Below, piece after piece: positions 44,079 to 52,468 of a DNA stretch of 64,000 nucleotides. Below the pieces are notes generated by a model. It made no database searches, had not been told where the DNA came from, and saw only the letters and a list, made by a program, of their open reading frames with translations. A program made the translations under genes and the position numbers. The stretch is from the NCBI GenBank assembly GCA_963619325.1, contig CAVEVQ010000003.1:38158-102157 (forward strand). The letters are read 5' to 3'. The DNA is from UBA1181 sp963619325. Lineage in GTDB: Bacteria > Bacteroidota > Bacteroidia > Bacteroidales > Paludibacteraceae. Position 1 is the first letter of the stretch. Each line of letters opens with the position of its first letter.

Positions 44079-45665
44079 ATGGCAATAAAAGCAAGTGAAG
44101 TATCCGACGTGCTGAAAATGCAACTCCAGAACTTGGACACGAAAGTCAAGTTTGAGGAGGTTGGCCAGGTGCTGTCAGTCAGCGATGGCGTGGTTCGTAT
44201 CTACGGACTACAGAATGCAGAAGCGGGCGAACTTCTCGAGTTTGAGAACGGCATGAATGCCGTTGTGATGAACTTGGAGGAGGACAACGTAGGTGCTGTG
44301 TTGCTCGGTCCTACCGACCAAATCAGAGAAGGTGACACAGTGAAGCGTACGAAGCGAATCGCTTCCATCATGACGGGTAAAGGCATGGTTGGTAGAGTTG
44401 TGAACTCTATCGGTCTTCCTATCGACGGTCTCGGTCCAATCAAAGGAGATTTGTTGGAGATGCCGTTAGAGAGAAAGGCTCCAGGAGTTATCTTCAGAGA
44501 GCCAGTAAAACAACCTTTACAAACAGGTTTGAAAGCAATCGACGCTATGATTCCTATTGGACGTGGTCAACGTGAGTTAATCATTGGAGACCGCCAAACA
44601 GGAAAGACTGCGATTGCGATAGATACCATCATTAATCAGAAAGAAGCATACCTTTCAGGAAATCCTGTTTACTGTATATACGTTGCTGTAGGACAAAAAG
44701 GTTCTACCGTAGCCAATATCGTGAACACCTTGAAAGAATATGGGGCAATGGACTACACCATCATCGTTTCTGCGACAGCATCAGATCCTGCAGCAATGCA
44801 ATACTATGCGCCATTCGCAGGAGCAGCGATTGGAGAATATTTCCGCGACCAAGGTATGCACGCGTTGGTAGTCTACGATGACTTGTCAAAACAAGCAGTA
44901 GCTTATCGTGAGGTCTCTTTGATTTTGAAACGACCTTCAGGACGTGAAGCGTACCCAGGAGATGTGTTCTACCTCCACTCTCGTTTGTTGGAGCGTGCTG
45001 CAAAGATTATCGGTAACGATAGCGTGGCTGCTCAGATGAATGATCTTCCTGAGTCTTTAAAAGGGAAAGTGAAAGGAGGAGGTTCGTTGACAGCACTTCC
45101 GATTATCGAAACACAAGCAGGCGACGTTTCCGCATATATCCCAACCAATGTGATTTCAATCACCGATGGTCAGATTTTCTTGGAGACGAATATGTTCAAC
45201 GCAGGTATCCGTCCTGCCATCAACGTAGGTATTTCCGTATCTCGTGTGGGTGGTAGTGCGCAGGTTAAAGCAATGAAGTCTATCGCCGGTACTTTGAAAA
45301 CAGACCAAGCGCAATATCGCGAGTTGGAGTCGTTCACGAAGTTCGGAGGAGACATGGATGCCGTTACAAAGATGACGATTGACAAGGGTGTACGCAACAC
45401 AGAGTTGCTAAAGCAGCCTCAATACTCTCCATATCCAGTAGAGCATCAGATTGCTGTCATCTATTGTGGAACGCAAGGAATCTTGAACGTATTACCAGTT
45501 GAGCAAGTTCACGAGTTCGAGAAGGTCTACATTGAAAGATTGGAACACCTTCACAGAGCAGATGTTTTGGATAATTTGAAACAAGGTAAGATTGATGACA
45601 ATATCAAGAGCATCTTGAAACAAGAAGCCGAGACTGTTATCTCACAAATCAAGAAAGGAGCTTAG
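44079..45665 (+). CDS. atpA: ATP synthase F1 alpha subunit
   Basis: The 528-residue alpha subunit binds non-catalytic nucleotides. It shows VLSVSDGVVRIYGLQNAEAG, Walker A GDRQTGKTAIAIDTI, the HALVVYDDLSKQAVAYR segment, ALPIIETQAGDVSAYIPTN and the conserved arginine in SVSRVGGSAQ. It starts after delta and ends 3 bases before gamma. Confidence 0.98.
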   Translation: MAIKASEVSDVLKMQLQNLDTKVKFEEVGQVLSVSDGVVRIYGLQNAEAGELLEFENGMNAVVMNLEEDNVGAVLLGPTDQIREGDTVKRTKRIASIMTGKGMVGRVVNSIGLPIDGLGPIKGDLLEMPLERKAPGVIFREPVKQPLQTGLKAIDAMIPIGRGQRELIIGDRQTGKTAIAIDTIINQKEAYLSGNPVYCIYVAVGQKGSTVANIVNTLKEYGAMDYTIIVSATASDPAAMQYYAPFAGAAIGEYFRDQGMHALVVYDDLSKQAVAYREVSLILKRPSGREAYPGDVFYLHSRLLERAAKIIGNDSVAAQMNDLPESLKGKVKGGGSLTALPIIETQAGDVSAYIPTNVISITDGQIFLETNMFNAGIRPAINVGISVSRVGGSAQVKAMKSIAGTLKTDQAQYRELESFTKFGGDMDAVTKMTIDKGVRNTELLKQPQYSPYPVEHQIAVIYCGTQGILNVLPVEQVHEFEKVYIERLEHLHRADVLDNLKQGKIDDNIKSILKQEAETVISQIKKGA

Positions 45666-45668
45666 CAA

Positions 45669-46544
45669 ATGGCATCATTAAAGGAAGTAAAAGCAAGAAT
45701 CGCCTCGGTAAACTCCACTAAAAAGATTACGGGTGCGATGAAGATGGTTTCATCGGCAAAATTGAAGAAAGCCCAAATGGCTATCGAAAATATTCTGCCA
45801 TATCAAAACCGTCTGAATAGCATATTGGAAAGTTTCTTGGCGACAGAGACCGATTTCAAGTCTGATTTTTCTGCGGTTCGAGAAGTTAAGAAAGTTGCTA
45901 TTGTGGCCTTTTCTTCTAATTCAAGCCTTTGCGGTGCATTCAATTCCAACGTAATCAAGGAGTTGAACAGAGTTGTCAAAGAAGAGAGTAGTAAAGGAGT
46001 TGCTATCACGCTCTACCCTATCGGTAAGAAGGTGAAAGACGCTGTCAAAAAAATTGAGAATGTGAAAAAGGTTGACATTGACACAGACCTTGCCGACCAT
46101 CCTACATTTGATACAATCAGCGTTATCACTAACGAATTGATGGATAAATTCTTGACAAAGGAGTATGATAAAGTGATATTAATCTATCATCACTTAAAAA
46201 ATACCGCTGTTCAAAAATTGCAAACAGAAACTTTTCTGCCTATCAAATTAGATACCGGGAAAGACGCAAAAGATAGCGTTTGCGGAGATTTCATTGTAGA
46301 GCCAAGCAAGTTGGAAGTCTTGGAGGCTTTGTTACCCAAAGCTTTAAGGACGAAAATGTACGCTTGCCTACTCGACTCCAATGCTTCAGAGCATGGTGCT
46401 CGTGTAGTAGCAATGCAGGTTGCCTCTGATAATGCCACTCAGTTGATTAACGAACTGAACATCTTGTATAACAAGACCCGTCAGCAAGCGATTACCAACG
46501 AGTTGCTTGATATTGTCGGAGGTGCTTCCGCACTGCAGAATTAG
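45669..46544 (+). CDS. atpG: ATP synthase F1 gamma subunit
   Basis: Gamma is the central rotating shaft. The 291 residues start with MASLKEVKARIASVNSTKKI and TGAMKMVSSAKLKKAQ, and end with NILYNKTRQQAITNELLDIV, the paired helices that enter the F1 core. It is the last gene of the operon and is followed by a strong terminator. Confidence 0.97.
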   Translation: MASLKEVKARIASVNSTKKITGAMKMVSSAKLKKAQMAIENILPYQNRLNSILESFLATETDFKSDFSAVREVKKVAIVAFSSNSSLCGAFNSNVIKELNRVVKEESSKGVAITLYPIGKKVKDAVKKIENVKKVDIDTDLADHPTFDTISVITNELMDKFLTKEYDKVILIYHHLKNTAVQKLQTETFLPIKLDTGKDAKDSVCGDFIVEPSKLEVLEALLPKALRTKMYACLLDSNASEHGARVVAMQVASDNATQLINELNILYNKTRQQAITNELLDIVGGASALQN

Positions 46545-46560
46545 GAAGCAATTGAATATT

Positions 46561-46605
46561 AAGAAGACGGTTGAGTGCAAAAAACACTCAACCGTCTTCT
46601 TTTTT
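46561..46605 (+). terminator. Terminator of the ATP synthase operon
   Basis: Perfect 17-bp stem (46561-46577 with 46585-46601), 7-base A-rich loop, then a run of six Ts. It is the strongest terminator in the window, 17 bases past the atpG stop. Confidence 0.95.
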
Positions 46606-46643
46606 CCACATATATAAACATTCATTTAATTAGGATAATTTAC

Positions 46644-46651
46644 TAAATTTG
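46644..46651 (+). promoter_or_regulatory. Putative -7 box of the OmpA-lipoprotein operon
   Basis: TAAATTTG fits TAnnTTTG exactly and lies 34 bases before the start codon, after the atp terminator. The -33 element is poor (TTTA, 15 bases upstream). Confidence 0.55.
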
Positions 46652-46685
46652 CGTTTATAAGTTTCTTGATATTTCATTTTTCAAC

Positions 46686-47705
46686 ATGAAGAAGATTGCT
46701 TCTATTTTTCTCATAAGTTTTATTGTTTGTTCTTGTGTGAGCAAGAAAGAATTGACGGATGCAACAGCGCAACTCAACGAGTGCAAAGTTACGTCAGAAG
46801 AGCAAAGTCAGAATATCAACGCACTCCGTCGGAAGATTTCTCAGCTACAATACGACTCCGCAGCGGCTCAGCTTGCCATTCAAAAATTTATGGAAGACTC
46901 CATTTCTCAGTCAAAGACGCTACACCAAGCAGAAATGGAGATTGAAGACCTTAGAACAGCCAACAAGCAGTTGACAGAGAAGCTCACAAACTCAACCAAT
47001 TCAAACGAAATAAAGAATCTTTTGGCAGATCTTCAAAAGACACAAGAGAAACTTCAGAAAAGAGAGGACGAGCTCATCTCTTCAGAAAAAAAGCTAAAAA
47101 GTTCTCAAGAAGAATTAGACAAAGCCTCCAAATCACTTTCTCTAAAAGAGCAACAGCTCTCCGAAAAAGTGAGAAAAGTTAATGAACTCAATGCAACCAT
47201 CAGTAAACAGGATAGTATTTTGAAAAGTTTACGGGAAAAAGTGGCGGCCGCATTCAAGAATTTCAAGGGTAAAGGCATTGAAGTTGAGAACAAAAACGGC
47301 AAAGTTTACGTTCGTTTGGACGAAAAACTCATGTTTAAATCAGGAAAATGGGAAGTGGATGAAAAAGGAGGTGCCGCGCTCAAGACTCTTTCAAAATTCC
47401 TATCAGAGAACAGAGACATTGACGTTGTCGTAGAAGGACACACTGACAGTCTCGCCTATCGCGGGAACGGCTATATCCTTGACAACTGGGATTTAAGTGC
47501 TAAAAGGGCAACTGCAATCGTCCGTATCCTATTAGAGAACAAAGGTGTAAATCCTGCTAAAGTATCAGCTTCTGGACGTGCAGAGTTTTGTCCTATCAAC
47601 GACAACAGCACAACAGAGTCAAGAAGCAAAAATAGAAGAACAGAAATTATTCTTAGTCCTAATTTAGACGAGCTTTTAGAGTCAATGTTAAGCAACAACG
47701 AATAG
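46686..47705 (+). CDS. OmpA-family lipoprotein with coiled coil
   Basis: The 339-residue protein has a lipoprotein-type signal (MKKIASIFLISFIVCSC, Cys17), a long coiled coil (about 25-190, many Gln, Glu, Lys and Leu heptads) and a C-terminal OmpA peptidoglycan-binding domain: LMFKSGKWEVDEKG, DVVVEGHTDSLAYRG, NWDLSAKRATAIVRILLE and SKNRRTEIIL. It would tie the outer membrane to murein across the periplasm. The first gene of a two-gene unit, it is 20 bases before the LTA-synthase-like gene. Confidence 0.88.
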   Translation: MKKIASIFLISFIVCSCVSKKELTDATAQLNECKVTSEEQSQNINALRRKISQLQYDSAAAQLAIQKFMEDSISQSKTLHQAEMEIEDLRTANKQLTEKLTNSTNSNEIKNLLADLQKTQEKLQKREDELISSEKKLKSSQEELDKASKSLSLKEQQLSEKVRKVNELNATISKQDSILKSLREKVAAAFKNFKGKGIEVENKNGKVYVRLDEKLMFKSGKWEVDEKGGAALKTLSKFLSENRDIDVVVEGHTDSLAYRGNGYILDNWDLSAKRATAIVRILLENKGVNPAKVSASGRAEFCPINDNSTTESRSKNRRTEIILSPNLDELLESMLSNNE

Positions 47706-47725
47706 GAATCGTAAATATTTAAGAA

Positions 47726-49702
47726 ATGAAAAAATCGCTTTCCAGATGCTTTTCTTCAGAAACCGTTTCGTTAATCTGGAATATTTTCTGGGCCATGTTT
47801 GTTTACATGGCCTGTCGTTTTGTGTTTTTCTTTGAAAACCACGCAATCTACACAGATATTTCGTACTCCCATTGGTTAGAAATCATTATAGGAGGAATGC
47901 GTTTCGACCTAACCGCCGTACTCTATACCAATATTCTGCTAATTCTATTACTTGCCATTCCGTGCCACCTCAAATATAAATTGTCCAACAACATCGGACG
48001 AATTTACTATGTAATACTCAATGGATTAGGTGTCGTGATGAACCTTTGCGACACAGTGTACTTTCGTTTTACGGGACGAAGAACCACCTGCACGGTCTTT
48101 CAAGAATTTGAAGGAGAAAACAACCTACTGTCTATTCTAAAGGCGGAATTAATAAACCACTGGTATCTCGTACTCACAGCATTCGTCTTTTTCTTCTTCC
48201 TATTCTTCATCTATAAAGCACCTAAGATCGACAAACCTAACAATCTAAAGGTGTATTATTTGTATAAAGTTCCACTATTCGCATTGATAATCTTCCTAAC
48301 TGTTAATGGAATACGTGGCGGATTTGGTTCGTTCGTCCGGCCAATCACTCTTAGCAACGCCAACCAATACACATCCAAGGCGACAGAAACAACGCTGGTG
48401 CTAAATACACCTTTTTCAATGATTCGTACAATCGGGAAACATTCTTACCCTGATTGTAAATATTTCAGTAGAGAAGACTTGACAAAAATATTTTCTCCTG
48501 TGCATCAACCTAACGACACAATACAATTTGAAAAAAAGAATGTCGTCGTTATTATATGGGAGAGTTTAGCCCGCGAATATGTAGGTGCATTAAACACAGA
48601 GTTCGGTCCTGAATATATTGGCTACACCCCATTTATAGACTCTCTGATAACCAAAAGTTTGACTTTTAAATATTCCTATAGCACAGGCAGAAAAAGTATT
48701 GATGCGATGCCCTCTGTGTTATCTAGTATTCCTCGTTTTATTGAACCCATAGTTCTCTCTCCCTACTATTCTGACAGAATAGGAGGATTGGCCACAGAGC
48801 TAAACAAAAAAGGCTACTACACAGCCTTCTTCCATGGTGCACCCAATGGGTCAATGGGATTCCAGTCTTTCGCCAGAAGAACAGGCTTCAAAGACTACTA
48901 CGGCATGTCAGAGTATGTCGCTGACGAAAGATTTGGAGGAGAGTCGGACTACGATGGCACTTGGGCAATCTGGGACGAGAAATTCCTACAATACTACGCA
49001 ACTAAGATGAGCGAATTTGAACAACCATTTATGACCAGTATTTTTACAGCCACCTCCCACCACCCTTTCGTAATACCCAAAGAGTATGAAGATAAATTCC
49101 AAGGAGGAGACTTGGCCATTCACAAACCCATCCAATATGTAGACTACTCATTCAAAAAATTCTTTGAGTATGCCTCAAAACAAGATTGGTACAAGAACAC
49201 AATCTTTGTCATCACCGGAGATCATTCCAACATGAGCAACCATGACTACTACAACAGCGACTTAGGAGCGTTTAGTGTTCCCGTCATTTTCTTTGATCCT
49301 TCAGGAGAAACGCCGACAGGCATACAAGATAAAATAGCCCAACAAACAGACATTATGCCGACTATATTGGGTTTACTTCACTACGACAACCCCTATCTTG
49401 CCTTTGGGTTTGACCTCGTCAACACTCCAAAAGAAGACCTTTCCGCAATCAATCACAACAACGGCATCTATCAGTTTGTCAAAAACGGCTACTACATTCA
49501 GTTTGACGGCACAAAAACAACCGCAGTATATGCGCTTTCAGACTCTACCATGAAGGAAGATTTGAATGGCAAGTTAGAAGTTCAACCACAAATGGAGCGT
49601 GAAATGAAAGCCATCATACAGCAATATATGGAACGCATCAAAAGCGACCGATTGGTTGTTGTAGATACTATCTCTTCATCTCAATATAAGGAAGTTCGGT
49701 AA
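47726..49702 (+). CDS. LTA-synthase-like sulfatase-family membrane enzyme
   Basis: The 658 residues have about five N-terminal membrane helices (to about residue 195), then a periplasmic alkaline-phosphatase-superfamily domain. VVIIWESLAREYVG gives the first metal ligand, YSYSTGRKSIDAMPSVLSS the Thr nucleophile region, FHGAPNGSMGFQSF and FVITGDHSNMS the remaining metal ligands. This architecture is shared by lipoteichoic acid synthases, OpgB/MdoB and phosphoethanolamine transferases; in a Gram-negative the likely role is transfer of a phospho-head group to a surface glycan or lipid. The last 35 bases overlap the GNAT gene tail-to-tail. Confidence 0.88.
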   Translation: MKKSLSRCFSSETVSLIWNIFWAMFVYMACRFVFFFENHAIYTDISYSHWLEIIIGGMRFDLTAVLYTNILLILLLAIPCHLKYKLSNNIGRIYYVILNGLGVVMNLCDTVYFRFTGRRTTCTVFQEFEGENNLLSILKAELINHWYLVLTAFVFFFFLFFIYKAPKIDKPNNLKVYYLYKVPLFALIIFLTVNGIRGGFGSFVRPITLSNANQYTSKATETTLVLNTPFSMIRTIGKHSYPDCKYFSREDLTKIFSPVHQPNDTIQFEKKNVVVIIWESLAREYVGALNTEFGPEYIGYTPFIDSLITKSLTFKYSYSTGRKSIDAMPSVLSSIPRFIEPIVLSPYYSDRIGGLATELNKKGYYTAFFHGAPNGSMGFQSFARRTGFKDYYGMSEYVADERFGGESDYDGTWAIWDEKFLQYYATKMSEFEQPFMTSIFTATSHHPFVIPKEYEDKFQGGDLAIHKPIQYVDYSFKKFFEYASKQDWYKNTIFVITGDHSNMSNHDYYNSDLGAFSVPVIFFDPSGETPTGIQDKIAQQTDIMPTILGLLHYDNPYLAFGFDLVNTPKEDLSAINHNNGIYQFVKNGYYIQFDGTKTTAVYALSDSTMKEDLNGKLEVQPQMEREMKAIIQQYMERIKSDRLVVVDTISSSQYKEVR

Positions 49703-50099
49703 AACCTGCCTTTCTATAGACATGTACCGCATGCTCGTTTTCTTTTTCTACTTCTAATCGGAAGACCGCATTCGGATTTTCCGTTTCTATGAATTTGAAG
49801 AATGAAGGGATGATTCCCCGTCCTCGAGCAAACTCCTTTAGATACAGATCCTCCAACCATACGCAAGGTTTACCGAACTCCGTAGAAAAACTTTTTGCCA
49901 CCATAGCATACCCTAAAACCTCGTCATTTTCCTCAAAAACATATCCCTCCAAAAAAGGAGAGTTACTCAAACACGCATCTATATCAGCAACAAAAATATC
50001 ATAACTTCCATTTGTAAAAACAGCAGCAGAATTATAAAAAACCTTCATCATTGACAATACCTCTTTACGGTCTGCCTCTTGCATACATCTTATCTCCAT
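49668..50099 (-). CDS. GNAT-family N-acetyltransferase
   Basis: The 143-residue protein starts MEIRCMQEADRKEVLSMM, a typical GNAT beginning, and has the acetyl-CoA motif LEDLYLKEFARGRGIIPSFF followed by FRLEVEKENEHAVHVYRKAGF. The acceptor is unknown. The final 12 codons overlap the convergent sulfatase-family gene. It is the last gene of a run with a phosphopantetheinyl transferase (14 bases upstream). Confidence 0.88.
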   Translation of the reverse strand: MEIRCMQEADRKEVLSMMKVFYNSAAVFTNGSYDIFVADIDACLSNSPFLEGYVFEENDEVLGYAMVAKSFSTEFGKPCVWLEDLYLKEFARGRGIIPSFFKFIETENPNAVFRLEVEKENEHAVHVYRKAGFTELPYIEMKR

Positions 50100-50113
50100 T
50101 GTTTCACCTAATT

Positions 50114-50764
50114 TTATATTACAGAATATGTCAATGCATACTCATCCGTTAGTTCATATTCTAACATCAATTTTTTCTTCTCCCCCCTCATATCAGCCCA
50201 GACTGTCATTTTCCCACTTTCAGACATTTCAAAAGGGTCTACTATGATTTCATCAACGAAATTTGGTAGAGAAACAGGCATCATCTTGTAAACAGTCTCC
50301 TTTGCACACCAATACAACGCCAGCAAATCTAATTGACAACAGGTAGGCATTTGGAAAATCTGTTTTTGTTCTTTCTCAGATAAAAATTTATGGTTTACTC
50401 TAAACAAAGTTGGACGTTTCCTTTCTATATCAATGCCTAAAGAATTAGCCTTTCCAATAATAATCGCAACAACAACCTCTTCATGAGATGAATGTGAGAT
50501 ACTGATTTTCAAGTTTCTATCATCTACATAAGGTTTTCCATTATCCTCATGATATATTCGTTTTTCTTCGTTGAAAAAAAACTTTAATAGTAGATGAGTC
50601 CCTAATATTTCTATTTTTCTTTGTCTATTACTTACAAAAGACAATTCCGCCCTTAATACCTCCTGCAGCGTTGAAAAATTCTGTAACATAGATTCTTCAT
50701 CATCTGGGAATCTTCCAATCAACAACTCAACGTTATCCGATATTTTTCGCCTTTCTATGTTCAT
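50114..50764 (-). CDS. 4'-phosphopantetheinyl transferase, Sfp/AcpT type
   Basis: The enzyme activates carrier proteins by adding the phosphopantetheine arm of CoA. The 216 residues include KISISHSSHEEVVVA, the catalytic LGIDIERKR (Asp and Glu metal ligands) and YWCAKETVYKM (W-x-x-K-E-x-x-x-K motif). This is the two-subdomain Sfp-like form. No polyketide or peptide synthase is nearby, so it may serve fatty-acid ACP. It lies 13 bases after gldF and 14 before the GNAT gene. Confidence 0.9.
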   Translation of the reverse strand: MNIERRKISDNVELLIGRFPDDEESMLQNFSTLQEVLRAELSFVSNRQRKIEILGTHLLLKFFFNEEKRIYHEDNGKPYVDDRNLKISISHSSHEEVVVAIIIGKANSLGIDIERKRPTLFRVNHKFLSEKEQKQIFQMPTCCQLDLLALYWCAKETVYKMMPVSLPNFVDEIIVDPFEMSESGKMTVWADMRGEKKKLMLEYELTDEYALTYSVI

Positions 50765-50777
50765 AAACCATTAAAAG

Positions 50778-51506
50778 TCAGCCCTTTCTTTCCAAGACTT
50801 CCTTAGTCAAAAAAACGAATATAGATGTAACAACCAAGAAATAGATAACATCACGACTATCAATCACACCGCGACTCATTGAATCATAATGCGCCATAAT
50901 TCCTAATGACGCGATCAAACTCTCAGACGACCCATTACTAGTTAATCCAGAAATAATGTCAAATCCAGTATATAGGAAAAAACACAGAACAGCCGACACG
51001 ATAAACGCAATTATCTGATTATCAGTGAGTGATGAAGAAAAAAGTCCGATGGAAACATAAATTGCAGCCAAGAAAAAAAGTCCAATATACGAACCCCAAG
51101 TGCCTCCCGTATCAATATTTCCCATCGGGTCTCCTAAAATCCATACAGAAAGGAAATAGATCAAAGACGGAATCAAAGAAAACAGAACCAATAGTACACC
51201 TGCAAAATATTTTGACAAGACAATGTTCAACTTTGTTATGGGGTGGGTCAACAACAACTCTATCGTTCCCGTTTTCCTTTCCTCTGAAATCAGGCGCATC
51301 GTCACGGCTGGCACCAAGAATAAGTATAGCCATGGAGCAAAAAAGAACAATCCATCAAGATTGGCATAACCAGCCTCTAACACATTGAATTCTCCTGGGA
51401 AAACCCATAAAAACAAGCCTGAGATAACCAAAAAGACACCAATCACAATGTAACCCATTGGAGAGGCAAAAAAGTTACAGAACTCTTTTTTCAGCAATGT
51501 AAACAT
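50778..51506 (-). CDS. gldF: Gliding-motility-associated ABC transporter permease GldF
   Basis: The 242-residue protein has six membrane helices and the ABC-2 permease layout: FTLLKKEFCNFFASPMGYI start, EFNVLEAGYANLDGLFFFAPWLYLFLVP region split here for length, and the cytoplasmic coupling part MRLISEERKTGTIELLLT. This matches GldF, common throughout Bacteroidota whether or not they glide. GldF usually lies next to gldG; here a phosphopantetheinyl transferase follows. The ATG at 51506 is preferred to TTG at 51512. Confidence 0.83.
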   Translation of the reverse strand: MFTLLKKEFCNFFASPMGYIVIGVFLVISGLFLWVFPGEFNVLEAGYANLDGLFFFAPWLYLFLVPAVTMRLISEERKTGTIELLLTHPITKLNIVLSKYFAGVLLVLFSLIPSLIYFLSVWILGDPMGNIDTGGTWGSYIGLFFLAAIYVSIGLFSSSLTDNQIIAFIVSAVLCFFLYTGFDIISGLTSNGSSESLIASLGIMAHYDSMSRGVIDSRDVIYFLVVTSIFVFLTKEVLERKG

Positions 51507-51517
51507 CTTCAATTTTT

Positions 51518-52333
51518 TTAGTCCAACACAAATAATTGAGCCTCTTTGCGATCTAAGGCGACTATAGGGAACTTCGGGTTTTTTATTGCTTTTGACAAAG
51601 CATGATAGATCAATTCCCTCTGCATTGTCTTAATCGCCAACTCGGGTGTATTGTTACTCTCACTCAAATGGCATAGAAACAACGCACGTAAATCCTCATT
51701 CATATAATTAGCCACGGCGTATGCCGCCTCATCATTGCTTAAATGACCTTCTGAACTTGCAATACGTTGTTTCAAATCGTATGGGTACAACCCATTCAAC
51801 AACATTTCCTTGTCATGGTTAGACTCTATGATAAGGTAATTTGCACATCCAATCGTTTGAAGAATTGTCTGAGTGAGACGTCCCGCATCCGTTATCAGAA
51901 CAACTGTTTTCCCTTTATATTCAATAACAAATCCAGAATTATCATCCACATCATGAGGAACGAAGAAAGACGTTATGAAAAAATCTCCCAACTGTATGCG
52001 GTCTCCATGCTCCAAAAAATGACGATTCATATACTCAACCCTTTTTCTTATGTAGGAGGCTTTATCTATCTCTAAGAACGTTTTCTTCGTAGTAAAGACG
52101 GGAATTTTCCAACGATTACCCACCACACTCATAGACTGGGTATGGTCCTTATGAATATGTGTAACGAATAAAGCACGAACCTGCGGGACATCAATATTTA
52201 TCGCTCTCAAGTTTTTTAACATTAGACGCGCACTTATGCCTGCGTCTATAAGAAAGCCATATTGTCTGTTTCCGATAAAGTAGCAATTTCCACTACTTCC
52301 ACTTGCCATGCTGTAAAATATCAAATCATCCAT
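51518..52333 (-). CDS. MBL-fold metallo-hydrolase (YycJ/WalJ-like)
   Basis: The 271 residues form a metallo-beta-lactamase-fold domain. MASGSSGNCYFIG near the start, FVTHIHKDHTQSM with the H-x-H-x-D-H zinc motif, FVPHDVDDNSGFVIEYKG, VVLITDAGRL with a metal Asp and the late histidine in FLCHLSESNN all match YycJ-type proteins, which are nucleases or cell-wall-linked hydrolases of unsettled role. The ATG at 52333 is chosen; an in-frame TTG at 52396 would add 21 unrelated residues. It leads a unit with gldF 11 bases downstream. Confidence 0.88.
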   Translation of the reverse strand: MDDLIFYSMASGSSGNCYFIGNRQYGFLIDAGISARLMLKNLRAINIDVPQVRALFVTHIHKDHTQSMSVVGNRWKIPVFTTKKTFLEIDKASYIRKRVEYMNRHFLEHGDRIQLGDFFITSFFVPHDVDDNSGFVIEYKGKTVVLITDAGRLTQTILQTIGCANYLIIESNHDKEMLLNGLYPYDLKQRIASSEGHLSNDEAAYAVANYMNEDLRALFLCHLSESNNTPELAIKTMQRELIYHALSKAIKNPKFPIVALDRKEAQLFVLD

Positions 52334-52430
52334 CTCCTCATAATTCAATTGCCACAGCTTCTTTTCTAAGCCACAGCAAGCAAAGGCATAACTCAAAAAC
52401 TTGCTTCAACAGAACGCCCCTACATTCTTA

Positions 52431-52438
52431 CAAAGATA
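52431..52438 (-). promoter_or_regulatory. Putative -7 box of the MBL-gldF unit
   Basis: TATCTTTG on the minus strand fits TAnnTTTG and lies 97 bases before the ATG at 52333, between mltF and the MBL gene. Confidence 0.4.
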
Positions 52439-52468
52439 ACAAAACGATAGGACTTTACACATATTTTA

